From contig NC_089591.1 of assembly GCF_019320115.1 (NCBI RefSeq), positions 56,420,078 through 56,484,077 on the forward strand: a stretch of 64,000 nucleotides of DNA, in the 5' to 3' direction. Source of the DNA: Miscanthus floridulus. Taxonomy: Eukaryota > Streptophyta > Magnoliopsida > Poales > Poaceae. A program made the position numbers and the translations under genes. This document shows positions 11,707 through 22,001 of this stretch, piece by piece (position 1 is the first letter of the stretch; each line of letters begins with the position of its first letter). The notes below the pieces were generated by a model. That model was not told where the DNA came from and did no database searches. It saw only the letters and a program-made list of their open reading frames with translations.

Positions 11707-14700
11707 TGTGGCAGAACCTCCTAAATTATAGGGCCCTACATGCAACTGTCACTGTCCAATGACCTCTGACGACTATGCATATGTTCCCGGTAACTTAAGA
11801 AGATTGTCGAGTGTCCACGAAGAACCCCGAATCATCCACGATTTCTGAGCAGGATCCCATTACAGAGTCATTGTAGTATTACAACATTTATTCAAATATC
11901 TACATCAGAGTAAATTAGCAAAAGTCTTACTATAACTTAGTTTACAAACCAGTTATTTCAAAACTTACAAACTAAGTTCGATAAATATTACAAACCATAG
12001 TAGTGGAGTGGCATTAGTAACATAATACAAAACACACAATTAAAGTGCCCTGCCCAAGGACCACACAATTACTTGTCGTCATCGGATCGAACAATAGTCA
12101 TGCAACACGGTCCAAAATAGACCTGCTCATGAGGCTCACCTACAACAAGGGTCAACGAACCCTGAGTACAAAAGTACTCAACAAGACTTAACCGAAATAA
12201 AACTGAGAAGACTCAGGAATGTAGGCTCAGGAATTCAAGGTATGGCTTTAGCAATAATCAAAGTTCTTTTGCGTAAAAGCTCTCTAACAAGATTCTTTAT
12301 ATCAACATTTTTTATCATCAAAAAGATCATATACAAAGCTGACATGATCTGTATTGAGATCATGAAACTTTGTATCCAACACTTTCTCAAACCTTACTCA
12401 AGTTCCAGTTATTAAACTACGATGATGAACAGTGAGTTGAGTCTCCACAACCAAGGAGCAACGACGATTCAAACCGATTAAACCTAGCTGGGAATTCCAG
12501 ACCACACGACATATGTAGGTCCCTGACCTACATATACCAACCTACCCTCAGGTCCTCTAAAACAAGAACAGGTCTGTGCCACCTGAGAATACAGTACTCC
12601 ACCAATCCAGCCTATTGCCACGTGGGTACACGCTATTCCCGCCATCTCTCCACTCCCAGTGCGCGAGTAGCCATTATCGTAATAGAATCACCAAGTTAAG
12701 GCTTACCAGAGTATGTGGTTAGTACTACAAAGTCTCACCTCATGTAGTTCAACAACGGACGGCCTCAATCGACATAGGCGGAAAGAACCCGCTCACAAGA
12801 CATTCATGTCTTGTGGCTCTCATACACCGAGTCCGCCCGGTCTAGATTTATTATTCCACATGCTCATATTTCATGATAACTTAAGTAACCAAACATAACC
12901 AAAGATCCATTTAAAACTCACAAGTGACAGGTAATCACCAAATTTTTATCTGTCTAAGCATGGCTAAGCATAACTAGGCATTTATGAAGTAAAACTGGTA
13001 ACAAGGTAGATATGGAAAAACAAGGTTGGTAATGCACCAATTAGGTTTTCACTCACTCCTAATTACTTAATGCAGTATTGAAAAGCAAAAGCGATATAAA
13101 TTTGTAAAACACAAGGAAGGTTTAAATGCATCCGGGGCTTGCCTTGATTGGCGGAAAAGTCAGGTTCCGGAGTCGTTCCACAGATATCAAATCTGACCTC
13201 AACAGACGGATTAACCTCCTCCTCAACTTGATTAACTACCACGTGCTCACTTTCGTTCACTACACGTAGTAACAATGCCATGTTTAACATGATGCGAGAT
13301 ACAAAACGTGATGCTTGATAATGGATGCGAAAGTTAAAAACTTGAATACAACTTTCCTTCACGGTACAGTTACAAGTCAAAACTAACTAAACCTTTTTCA
13401 TAACACTTATTTCAATTGCCAAGGATCATTACCAACTAATGACCCAAGGTCATCACTCAATCCAAAAATTCAAACAAAACCTAAATCATTAAAGATTACT
13501 ATTTGTTTTTATGAATTAATTATTTAATTCAAAATTATGAAATAAATTAACTTGTTCCAATTGAGCTCAAAATTTTTGTAAAGGTTCATCACATGATAAC
13601 TAAGTGGCAAAACAGTTTTCATAATTTTTGGATAATTATTTAAGCCTAGAAAAATCATGGAAACTCATTTCTTAATTAATTGAGCAATTTTTATCACATT
13701 CAAAAATTATTGAAAAGCAACATTTCATATTTTTCCTAAATATTATACGTCACAGAGAGGTCACATAAAAATTTTCATAATTTTTGGAGCTCTAAATAAT
13801 TCTACACAAAAATAACAAAACTCATACTATTCATCCATTTCTGAAATAGAAAAATTTCTATTTTTAAACCAAACCGCCACTGACAGATCGACCCCACCTG
13901 TCAGCACCGATCCCCGTGTTGACCACGGCGACGACGCGTGCCGACCGGCGATTCCTTGCCGCCGGTGAGATCAACGGCGACGGCGAAGGCACCAACATGT
14001 TCATCACAACTAGGCGCACCTACTGATGTCACTACTTGCATCGATTACAGCTCAATACAAGCTCGACGCCGGCCATGGCAGACACGGCGGAGCGGCTATG
14101 CTACACCGGTGAAACAAGACCGGTAGAGCTTAAACAAACTGCATGGGAAGGTTCAGCAGCTCACCCCGAACGTGATTGAGCAAAAAGCGGGACCGGAGGA
14201 GCAGCGGAGAGGTAGGTTGACGGTCATAGCAGCCGCGGCGGCGCGAGCAACGATGACGGCGATGTTCTGGTGGCTGCGGTGGAAGAAATGACCAAGCAAC
14301 AAGACATAAAGCACCACGGCATCAAGGCTGAAGCTGGATCAACACTTAGCCAAGAGCAGCGGCTCACCGTAGAGCGACGGCCATGGTGAAGCGCACGCGA
14401 CGGCGATGCTGCCGGCCGCGAGGAAGAAAGGCAGCGAGCAGCGTTCCTCGGTGAAATCAGGCACCAAGGCTTGGTGAACTGGGTTCGCAAGGAGTAGGCG
14501 GAGCTGGGACAGGCTTTGCCGAGACGGTAAAGGCACTACGGCGATGGCGCAAGTACGACGGAGCAGCGACGGTGGCGACTGGAAAAACAGAGGAGGAGAA
14601 AGAAGAGAACGGCGACTGCGTCGGGGCTTAAAATGCGACCAGGAAGCAAAGAGAAGCCACGCAGGAGCCTTCTCCACGCCAGCACGGAGCCGAAGGTGGC

Positions 14701-15300
14701 CACGGCGACGACCAGAACGCAATAGAAGCTCGTCGTCGGTGAGATGGCTTCCGTGGTTACTGCTCACCGAAATTATAAAATTGCCACTCGATTTGAAACC
14801 CAAAATACTCCCAAATTTATATGGCAACTCAAAAATCTCCAAAAATAAAAGTTGTTCCAAATTCAAAGTTCTACAACTTTTCTTTTATAACTATACCCAA
14901 ATTTGGTCTACATTTTGAAATGCAAGTTTGAATTCAAAAAGAGGACATTTCAAGAATTTACACCTTTTCAAATTACTTCAAATTTTATAAAACAACTTTG
15001 AAAACTCCAAAAACCAACTTTGTACATCTCGAGAAGCTCTACACTTTTGCTTTTAGTCTCAACCCAAAAATGTGCTTAGATTTTGAAATGGGTAAAATTA
15101 AATGTTGAAATCAGGGTTTTCGGAAATCCAATCCAACACAATTGTTTTGAAATTGATTCAACCATCCAAGTCAACACATATAACATAAAAGTAAACTTGT
15201 TTTAGTGAATGCATATCCAAGTTTTCACTAAGACCAAATGTTTTGCAATGCATATGATGACATGGCAGGTTTTAGTACTTAAAACACCCGAGGTGTTACA
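11707..15300 (-). repeat. 5' LTR of the Tekay-type element
   Basis: Starts tgtggcag and ends gaggtgttaca on the plus strand, with intact TG...CA ends. It matches 2339-5932 throughout, differing by scattered substitutions and small indels, which implies the insertion is not very recent or that the two LTRs come from different copies. Confidence 0.9.
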
Positions 15301-15974
15301 GAAAGGAGGTTGTTCGGCAGTGGTTTCGGCGACAGTCTCCATACAGCCCTAGGACTCAGAGTCTGGATTCTCCTCCATGATGGTTTGGAGGGATGTTCTG
15401 GGGCGTCGGCCGACGTGAAGCATGTTGACAGCCGGTGGGGGCTGGTCGACGATCTGGTCGGCGAGAGGATGGATATCTCCAACCTGGTCGACGAATTTAC
15501 CCTTTAGGGCATCTTGATAGGCGGCGGCAATGCTGGTGAGCCCAAAGGGTAGGGCCGTAACCCCTAGAGTTTCCCAATCTGCCTCTGATAGATCTGAATC
15601 AGAGGGTGGTCGGCGCTAGATCAGAGTGGTCAGAGCCGATTCTGTGATGGAGAGGCAATAGGCGAGCTTTTGGCCAACATGATTGATGGATGCGATCAGA
15701 TCGTCGTTGTTGATTTGCCTCCTTGGGTAGCGGGGGAGCAGGCGGTGAATTGTCGGTGAAAGCAACCTCGAAGTTGGTTCTGAGATCGGATCTACAGTCG
15801 TATGTGTTGGGGTGATCGGCGCAGTATTGATCTGCACCAGCTCGATGAGCTCTCCGACTTCGTCAGCGTTGATGATCCACGAGATTGATCCGACCATGAA
15901 GATCTAGCCGGGCTGTGGGAGGGACGAAGAGCCTGCAAAACGTACCATCTTGTTCGACATAGAAACAACATGCA
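15301..15974 (-). pseudogene. 5' leader and gag start of the interrupted Tat-like gypsy element
   Basis: On the minus strand the PBS is followed by a frame around MSNKMVRFAGSSSLPQPG, then a segment from about 15897 (MVGSISWIINADEVGELIEL), then a stretch near 15420 readable as NMLHVGRRPRTSLQTIMEE. This is the arrangement seen at the start of gag in Tat-like grass elements. A stop lies at about 15350. The frame is cut at 15300 by the Tekay LTR, and the rest of gag resumes only at about 880. Orientation and spacing agree with the gag remnant at 1-885. Confidence 0.65.
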
Positions 15975-15994
15975 CACCCCTACCTAGCGCGCCA
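15975..15994 (-). other. Primer-binding site of the Tat-like gypsy element
   Basis: The minus strand reads TGGCGCGCTAGGTAGGGGTG starting two bases from the LTR end. It begins with the obligatory TGG but is not the iMet type. The priming tRNA was not identified. Confidence 0.6.
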
Positions 15995-15996
15995 AC

Positions 15997-16468
15997 TGTC
16001 GACAGAATATCATCGGCAGTCCTCAGAGGGGTATCCCACGAAGGTAGATTGATCGGTAGAGATGCGTGTAATCGAGAATAAAAAGGCAACAGAGACACAA
16101 GAGTTAGACAGGTCCGGGCCGTCGGCGTGACATAATACCCTACTCCTGTGGTCTATTGGATTGTATTGGCTATCATATGATATTGCGTGTGTTTGGAGAG
16201 GGTCCCTACCCGCCTTATATAGTCCAAGGGGCAGGGTTACAAGTCGGTTAGATCTAGGAGATAACCGAAAAGTAATAATAGATTACAGGAATCATGGGAT
16301 CATACGTATCCTAACAGATCTCGTAGCATCTTCAGAATATCTTCCCGGTGTCTTGCGGGATGCGCCGAGCAGCGTCGTGCCCCGAAAGGCTTCGTCTTGT
16401 GGGCTGAGCCGCCCCTGGGGGCGCAGCCCATGTGGTCTACCGTGGGTATCCGGGGTCGTACCCCCACA
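15997..16468 (-). repeat. 5' LTR of the Tat-like gypsy element (472 bp)
   Basis: Plus-strand ends are tgtcgacag... and ...cgtaccccca ca, giving TG...CA. On the minus strand the LTR begins TGTGGGGGTACGACCCC. A promoter-like TATATAAG appears on the minus strand near 16218. The matching 3' LTR must lie left of the window. The other edge is set by the PBS two bases away. Confidence 0.7.
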
Positions 16469-17390
16469 CTCGTCCTTGTACAACCTCGAGGAGTCTGGTG
16501 GTGGCTCCTTCCTCCATGATGAGCACGACATGCAGCAGCCACTACCCTCTCCACGACGAGCATGAACCTCTTCGGCGACCGCTGCTCTCTCTACAACCTC
16601 GAGGAGTCTGGCGGCTGCTCCTCCCTACGCAAGGAGCGCACCCGAATCCGGTGATCGTGAGCGCCGGAGCGGCCCACACGAGTTCTCCCCGCCTCCAACT
16701 TCTCCATAGAAGCCAACTCCCATGCAAACATGATGCTTTTTGCCGCTTTGATTCTAATATAAGCTAGCTTAGCGAGGAAGCCAGCTTTGAATCAGACCGT
16801 GGTCTAGCAAAGCGGTCCTAAATAGAGCCTATGTTTTCTACACACTCTCTTGATTCATACACTAAGATCTCAACCTTTATCCTCACACAACGCGTATTTG
16901 ATTGAGAACTGCTGCTCTATGTCACAAAGCACAGGGTTCTCTGCAAGCTAATCTGACACCCTATGAAACCACCCGCTGGTCTGATTTGGATGCTCAAGGC
17001 AAGCATGGAGCATTGGGCCTGCCCTAACGCGTGCGCTGATAGAGTGATATGATGTACTGGATGTGATTTTTAGTATTAGACATCAATGTCACTCCTATAT
17101 ATGTGCGTGCGATAGGCGAGCCCCGATCGCTTGAACTTAATGGCCTAGCTTATCAGCCATGGTATAGTATTTTTCTCTTACAATAAAACAATTTCAGTTG
17201 GCTTATCGGCCACAAAAACCATTAGCCGAATAGCTCAAATGTTTTAGTTACATAATCCGTACTTACCTGAAGTGAATCAACCCTGCTATTTGAATTGTTA
17301 TGTTATATGCATGAGTGGCTCGTTCTGTAGTTGTAGCAGAATTATTCAATCATGTGATCATGACTCATGATTGATGAACCGTATTACAAC
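16469..17390. other. Intergenic stretch with a short direct duplication
   Basis: No gene is recognised. A motif of the form acaacctcgaggagtctgg occurs at about 16479 and again at about 16582. Near 17160-17240 there is a fragment of the 'tataagcc...gagagaaaaa' MITE family found elsewhere in the window. The rest shows nothing identifiable. Confidence 0.5.
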
Positions 17391-17635
17391 CTCTGTCAAA
17401 AAAAAATGCAACTACGTGTTGCACACCAGTCAGTGGTCCATATTTTATCAAGTTTCGAGTGAATAGTATTGATATTTATAGCTACAAAATCAATTTATTA
17501 TAAAAATGCATTTCATAATAAATCTAATGGTATTTATCTAATATTATAAATATTGATATTTTTTATCTATAATTGATTAAATTTAAAGTACTAAAATAGG
17601 ATAGAATTGTATTTTTTTTTAGGACCGTGGGAGTA
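17391..17635. mobile_element. Stowaway-like MITE
   Basis: The ends ctctgtcaaaaaaa and ttaggaccgtgggagta match the CTCCCTCCGTC / GACGGAGGGAG theme of grass Stowaway (Tc1/mariner) elements, with an AT-rich interior containing atttataaatattgat. Ends are worn, so boundaries are approximate. Confidence 0.6.
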
Positions 17636-17795
17636 CATCCGACGGGTTCCACTTTCTGTAGATTGGGTTTTCACTCACTCATACTACAAGCCTACAACAG
17701 AGAAAGAAGCCAATGTTCGTCGTCTAATGGACAAGCTAGAGAAATTCAAACACGCTCGCATTCGTCCTCGCGGCGCCAAACTAAGTTGGTGTTAG
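17634..17795 (+). other. Short coding-like fragment, unrecognised
   Basis: Directly after the MITE an open frame reads YIRRVPLSVDWVFTHSYY, then a charged stretch EKEANVRRLMDKLEKF, and stops after about 54 residues. The composition is gene-like (GC-balanced, charged, no repeats), suggesting a stray exon, but no start codon of its own, splice sites or partner exons were found. The family is unknown. It may be a transposon-captured or relic exon. Confidence 0.35.
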
Positions 17796-17802
17796 GTTGC
17801 TC

Positions 17803-18075
17803 CTAAATTTTAGTCACTGTTTAATTGAATATTTGAACACATGCATAGCGTATTAAATATAGACTAATTACAAAATTAATTACATAGTTTACGACTAATT
17901 TATGGGACGAATCTTTTAAATCTAATTAGTTCATGATTTAATAATGTATTGCTACAGTAAATATATGCTAATAACAGATTAATTAGGCTTAAAATTTCGT
18001 CTTGTGTAGTACCGACGGATTATATAATTTATTTTTTTATTAATATCTAAACACCTCATATAACATTCTTCTTGC
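17803..18075. mobile_element. MITE, 'gacgaatcttttaa...taattagg' family
   Basis: It contains the diagnostic core of a common grass MITE: gggacgaatcttttaa, ctaattag, tgctacagtaa and ttaattaggctt, with ctaaattttag-type ends in inverted orientation (about 17812 and 18090). The same core recurs at 18985, 19725, 23290, 34735, 51270, 51563 and 59757. Confidence 0.65.
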
Positions 18076-18270
18076 ACATCTTCTAAATTTTAATCACCAA
18101 ATCCTACGTTTCGCCGTCTGGTCTGGTTCCCTCCGTCCTTGATGGCAATGGCATGCATGCCACTCGCCGTACGTCCAGGCATTCAGCACGCATGCACGTG
18201 CGTGGGCGTGGGAAACGATAAGGTCCGGCCGGTGTCCTCCTGGAATCATTGGATGCCATTCACGCCTTCA

Positions 18271-18726
18271 GGGCATGTTTGGACGAAACCCTGCGCTAAA
18301 ATGCCTGGCCTACAACCTTCCTCTAGCCTGTCTGGAATGTATTTGGTTGGAACCCTGAGATATTTACATGGGAAGTATTTGCTTGTGTCACTTGCCTGCC
18401 ATCAGGCGATAGAAATCGGTCGCCAGGCTTCTCAATCAATCTGTCTGGACATATAATAAATGTACTAATCTCTTTCCTCTGCTCAAGGCTCAAGGCTCGA
18501 GGATCAAGAAAGATATGACGGACTCAATATTTATTTAAACACAGGAACTTGCTGAACCAAACGTTGTCTGCTCTTCCATTCACACAGGCAAGATATCAAG
18601 GCTTCAACCAAACAAAGCTATGAAATCAGAGTATGTCTGACCAGACAATTTTACCAACCGTAACAGGCAAGTCACAGGCAACTGAAATGCCCAGACAACT
18701 TGCCCGGGTACAAACCAAACATGCCC
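18271..18726. mobile_element. MITE with gggcatgtttgg terminal inverted repeats
   Basis: Left end gggcatgtttggacg and right end ...aaaccaaacatgccc are inverted copies, enclosing 456 bp with no coding potential. The plus-strand open frame 18139-18456 lies mostly inside it and is not a gene. Confidence 0.65.
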
Positions 18727-18984
18727 TCATTGCCTCCGGTTAGGTGCATGATTGAATTGAACTGCTAGATCGATGATCTCCATCTCCACGGACCGATCGA
18801 GATGAGATCGATCGTCTGCCCAGTGCCCAGGCAAGAAGGGGCAAACAAAGACCAAAACGGCCTTTAGCGCCTCGGAAAGGACGCTTTTTGCGACGACCAA
18901 GAGCCGAAGACGACGAGTTCGCGGGCCGATCCGGCGATCCGAATCAGTACACCAACTAATTGGAGCCTTGCTTAGATTGAGATT

Positions 18985-19193
18985 AGGAATCAGTATTTAA
19001 CACTGCAGTACTTTCGTTTATATTTGATAATTATTGTCCAATCATGACCTAACTAGACTCAAAAGATTCGTCTCGTAATTTGTAATCAAACTGTATAATT
19101 AGTTTTTTATCTATATTTAATATTTCGTGCATGTGTTTAAAAATTTGATGTGATAAAAAAAAGTAAAAAAAACTTACCATCTAAACGAGGCCT
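18985..19193. mobile_element. MITE, same family as 17803-18075
   Basis: Carries gtactttcgtttatatttg, aaagattcgtctcg, aattagtttttt and atatttaatatttcgtgcatg in the family order and ends in ctaaacgaggcc. The left end is degraded. Confidence 0.65.
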
Positions 19194-19577
19194 GGGAAAT
19201 GGGAGCTGGGCAGCTAAACGGGACGACGAGCGAGCGAGGCAGCCCATTCCTAGTTTGTTGTTGTTCGCATCTTTTTCTTGCTGCCAACCACCGCTTCCGA
19301 TTCGCGGCGGAACGGAAAGCGACCGACCGATCGATCGCGACGCGTCGTGAACGCTCTGCGACTGCGGGAGGCATTATCGTCCGTCCATATCCTTTACCGT
19401 GGCAAGTGAGACGACTACTAGTACTAGCCCCCTCTTTGTGAATTTGTTTGCGCCGTTTTTGTCCGCGTCGGCAGGGAGGACCGTTTTTGTCCGTTGTTAC
19501 TCCTGGTCTCCTGTAGTACGCCAGTACCTCATGGCTCATGCAGCCTTTGCCCTTTTTAGTTCCCACCTCAAAATTTT
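19194..19577. other. GC-rich intergenic stretch
   Basis: Overlapping open frames exist on both strands (about 19174-19566), a sign of GC-rich composition rather than coding. No domain, splice signal pair or promoter was recognised. Confidence 0.4.
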
Positions 19578-19579
19578 AA

Positions 19580-19716
19580 GGCCCGTTCAATTCGGCTGAA
19601 TTGACTTATAAGTCATGGCTGAAAGTACTGCTGATTGGTTTTGTGTGAGAGAAAAACATTTTTCAAGTCGTGGATTATAAGCTAGATACGAGCGAATAAG
19701 CCGAAACGAACAGGCT
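19580..19716. mobile_element. Short MITE, 'ggcccgttc...gaacaggct' family
   Basis: Ends ggcccgttcaattcggct and agccgaaacgaacaggct are inverted. The centre has ggttttgtgtgagagaaaaaca, the hallmark of this small grass MITE family. Related copies are at 20159, 34488, 50695 and 61615. Confidence 0.7.
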
Positions 19717-19724
19717 GTTACACC

Positions 19725-19968
19725 ATGTCACATCGAATGTTTGACACATGCATGAAATATTAAATATAGACTAAAAATTAACTAATTACACAGTTTGTGA
19801 CTAATTTGAGAGACGAATCTTTTAAACCTAATTAGTCCATAATTTAACAATAACGTGCTACAGTAACACATATGCTAATGATAAATTAATTATGCTTAAT
19901 AAATTCGTCTTGTGGTTTATCGACGAATTTTGTAATTTATTTTTTTATTAGTATCTAAACGAGCCTTT
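19725..19968. mobile_element. MITE, same family as 17803-18075
   Basis: Contains acatgcatgaaatattaaatata, agacgaatcttttaaacc, cgtgctacagtaac and aaattcgtcttg in the family order, and ends ctaaacgagcc. Confidence 0.65.
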
Positions 19969-20158
19969 ATGCTTGAGGCGCCGACTGCCGAGGCAATGGC
20001 CGACAGAAGAGGAGTCAGGAGGCCACGCGCACGATCAGGTGGAGGCGGGGACGACGGGGGGTCACAACTCTAAACTGGAGACGAGGATGTTGAAAGTACG
20101 CGTCAGACAAAATTCTCGCGCCCGACCCGGTAGACGAAGCGGAGAAGGTATACATTTG

Positions 20159-20275
20159 GCAGGTTCGCTGGTTGGTTTCTGGGCTAGTTTAAACTAGCTG
20201 GTGCTGGTTTGTTGTGAGAGAAAAATACTATTGGCTGGTTGAATAAGCCTGGCTGAAACCAACAAGCCAACAGGG
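20159..20275. mobile_element. Short MITE, 'ggttcgctggttgg...gagagaaaaa' family
   Basis: Left end ggcaggttcgctggttggtt and right end accaacaagccaacaggg are partly inverted, with ttgttgtgagagaaaaatac at the centre, as at 19580. Confidence 0.6.
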
Positions 20276-20639
20276 TGATCAACTACGTCACGATTTGAAC
20301 ATGACGGAGGTCCTATAATCTATAAAGAGTAAAATACATCGGAGGTCCATTAATTTTTGGTGAAGTGTCATCTAGGTCCATCAATTTTGAAACTGCATTT
20401 TTTGGTCCATTAACTTTCGTTTTGTGTCATTTAGGTCCATCAACTTTGACTCTTGCATTTTTGGTCCATGAACTTTTAAAATGGTTCACTGCAGGTCCAC
20501 GCATGCATGCACGCATGTCGGTTTTTTGCGTCGGTGGAGCCATGCCTGCACTCGCCGCCATCGCTCGCCTGCCGGGCATGCATGTGTGTTTTCCTGCTCG
20601 AATCATGACAGGGTTAGTGCATTTCCGCCCGGCTAAGCG

Positions 20640-20955
20640 GCCCTGTGGTGTCGCGCCACCCTGCTGCTGCTCCTGGCGCTGGCTCTCCGCGGCGCGGCGT
20701 ACCTACAGGAGCGGAAGAACTTCATCGTCCACGCGCAGCCGCTGCTCTATCATGGACATCATCGCCGGGTTGGACGCCGCCGTCAAGGACGGTGTCGACG
20801 TGCTGTCCTTCTCCATCGGCGCCTACTCGGGCATGCAGTTCAACTACGACCCCATCGCCATCACCGTGTTCAAGGCCATGGAGCGCGGAATCTTCGTCAG
20901 CTACGCCGCGGGCAATGCGGGGCGCACCAGCAGCGAAGCAAAGCAAAGCCCGATC
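20640..20955 (+). pseudogene. Subtilase (S8) gene fragment, captured and frame-broken
   Basis: One frame reads a signal-peptide-like leader RATLLLLLALALRGAAYLQ followed by ERKNFIVHAQ, the usual start of the plant subtilase I9 prodomain, up to about 20738. Fourteen bases on, in a different frame, comes MDIIAGLDAAVKDGVDVLSF, then FKAMERGIFVSYAAGNAG (to about 20925). This is the catalytic-domain region before the conserved Asn of plant subtilases, where YAAGNAG corresponds to the usual CAAGN-G. The region between prodomain and this point (including the catalytic Asp and His) is missing and the frame is broken at the join. It is a chimeric, non-functional piece. Confidence 0.75.
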
Positions 20956-21138
20956 GAGCTCACGGTGTCACAGAGGCACTGGACTCTTCTCTGCGCCAAT
21001 GGAAGCAACTTGCGTGCGCACCTCACTCTCACTGGATATTTCTTTGCACCGTAGGAGTAGACTGCTGCTAGTTGTTCCTTAATTACCGTGCACCGTGCGT
21101 GCTTCAGTTCTTGCACTTGCACAGTTGCACGAGCGATG

Positions 21139-21324
21139 AGCTTAGACGCCTACTACGTAGTAGGCAAGCCTGCCTGCCTCATCCGCGGTTGGCCGTATAC
21201 GTCGTTTGGTGTTTTCGTGTGCGGACGATGCAGCTTAGACGCCTACTACGTAGTAGGCAAGCCTGCATGCCTCATCCGCGGTTGGCCGTATACGTCGTTT
21301 GGTGTTTTCGTGTGCGGATGATGC
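21139..21324. repeat. 93-bp tandem duplication inside the long-TIR element
   Basis: Two near-identical 93-bp units, 21139-21231 and 21232-21324, each running from the agcttagacgcctactacg block to gtgcggaygatgca and containing tactacgtagta. Only a few bases differ, so the duplication is recent relative to the element. Confidence 0.85.
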
Positions 21325-21532
21325 ACAGCAAGCAACGTTCACTACGTTCGTCGTTTTGCGCGGGCGGCAGATCTGATGGCGTGGGGCGTGCCCCCAACTG
21401 ATCAACTTGCAAAGCTGCCGGCCTGCCGCAATATCGCTGGCGCCTGGTGCCCTGGCGATCTCCGTCTCCGCTCCCGTAAGGGCAGCCATCCGCCTACACC
21501 GAAACAGGGTGGGGAAGGAGAGGAGGATGGCC

Positions 21533-21630
21533 TCACTGTGCGTCGCGCCACCCTGCTGCTGCTCCTGTCGCTGGCTCTCCGCGGCACGGCGTACCTGCAG
21601 GAGCGGAAGAACTTCATCGTCCACGCGCAG
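21533..21630 (+). pseudogene. Second copy of the subtilase leader fragment
   Basis: Repeats the leader of the fragment at 20640 almost exactly (TVRRATLLLLLSLALRGTAY then LQERKNFIVHAQ), then diverges at 21631. The copies share about 95 bp and stop at the same base after gcgcag, so the segment was duplicated within the element or captured twice. No downstream protease sequence follows. Confidence 0.7.
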
Positions 21631-21729
21631 CTCCATTGCCTCAGTGCCACCGTCGTCGCAAGCAGGCGACGCTCGCAAGCCGACGCCCGCTGCAATGCTG
21701 CCATTGAAGGCGAGTTGATGTGCTCGCCG

Positions 21730-22001
21730 GCCAACCCCCCTCCTCTGGCCTATAAAAGGCGACGCCGAGGTGCTCTCCTCCTCCACCCAACAGCACGCTC
21801 AGCTTACTCGCTCGCCTGCTCTCGCTTCGCTTTGCCACGCGTATACCGTATACGGCCGTATGCACGAGCCGGGCTTGACCGTCGTCGTAGGACGAGGTGA
21901 GCAACTCATGAGCATCCCCTCGCTCTTCCCTCCCTCCCTGTGGTCTTCGTCCTATTTCCCTCCGTCCAACCCGAGCTGCCCACGAGCTCCACGAGCTCAG
22001 C
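21730..22001 (+). promoter_or_regulatory. TATA-box promoter-like segment inside the long-TIR element
   Basis: ctataaaaggcg at about 21749 is a good plant TATA box, followed about 30 bp later by a pyrimidine-rich leader (ctctcctcctccaccc) and an ATG at 22002 in gctcagccatggcgtcg. The frame from this ATG runs only about 30 residues. It looks like a captured core promoter and 5' leader whose gene is absent. Confidence 0.4.

Larger units (their letters stand above)
2339..15300 (-). mobile_element. Complete Tekay/Del-type Ty3/gypsy chromovirus, minus strand
   Basis: The element is 12,962 bp with two 3594-bp LTRs (2339-5932 and 11707-15300), a tRNA-iMet-type PBS next to the right LTR and a purine-rich PPT next to the left LTR, so it reads on the minus strand. 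The internal region encodes gag, protease, reverse transcriptase, RNase H, integrase and a chromodomain in that order, which defines a chromovirus. LTRs over 3 kb fit the Tekay/Del clade. The coding region has many stops and frameshifts, so it is non-autonomous. The 5 bp flanking the ends (ggggc left, gaaag right) do not match, unlike a simple insertion. Confidence 0.9.

Noticed and set aside
20722..20946. Minus-strand frame opposite the subtilase fragment
   Set aside because: Antisense shadow of a GC-rich coding fragment.
21235..21786. Minus-strand 183-residue frame
   Set aside because: Runs across the tandem duplication and antisense to the subtilase leader; no domain.
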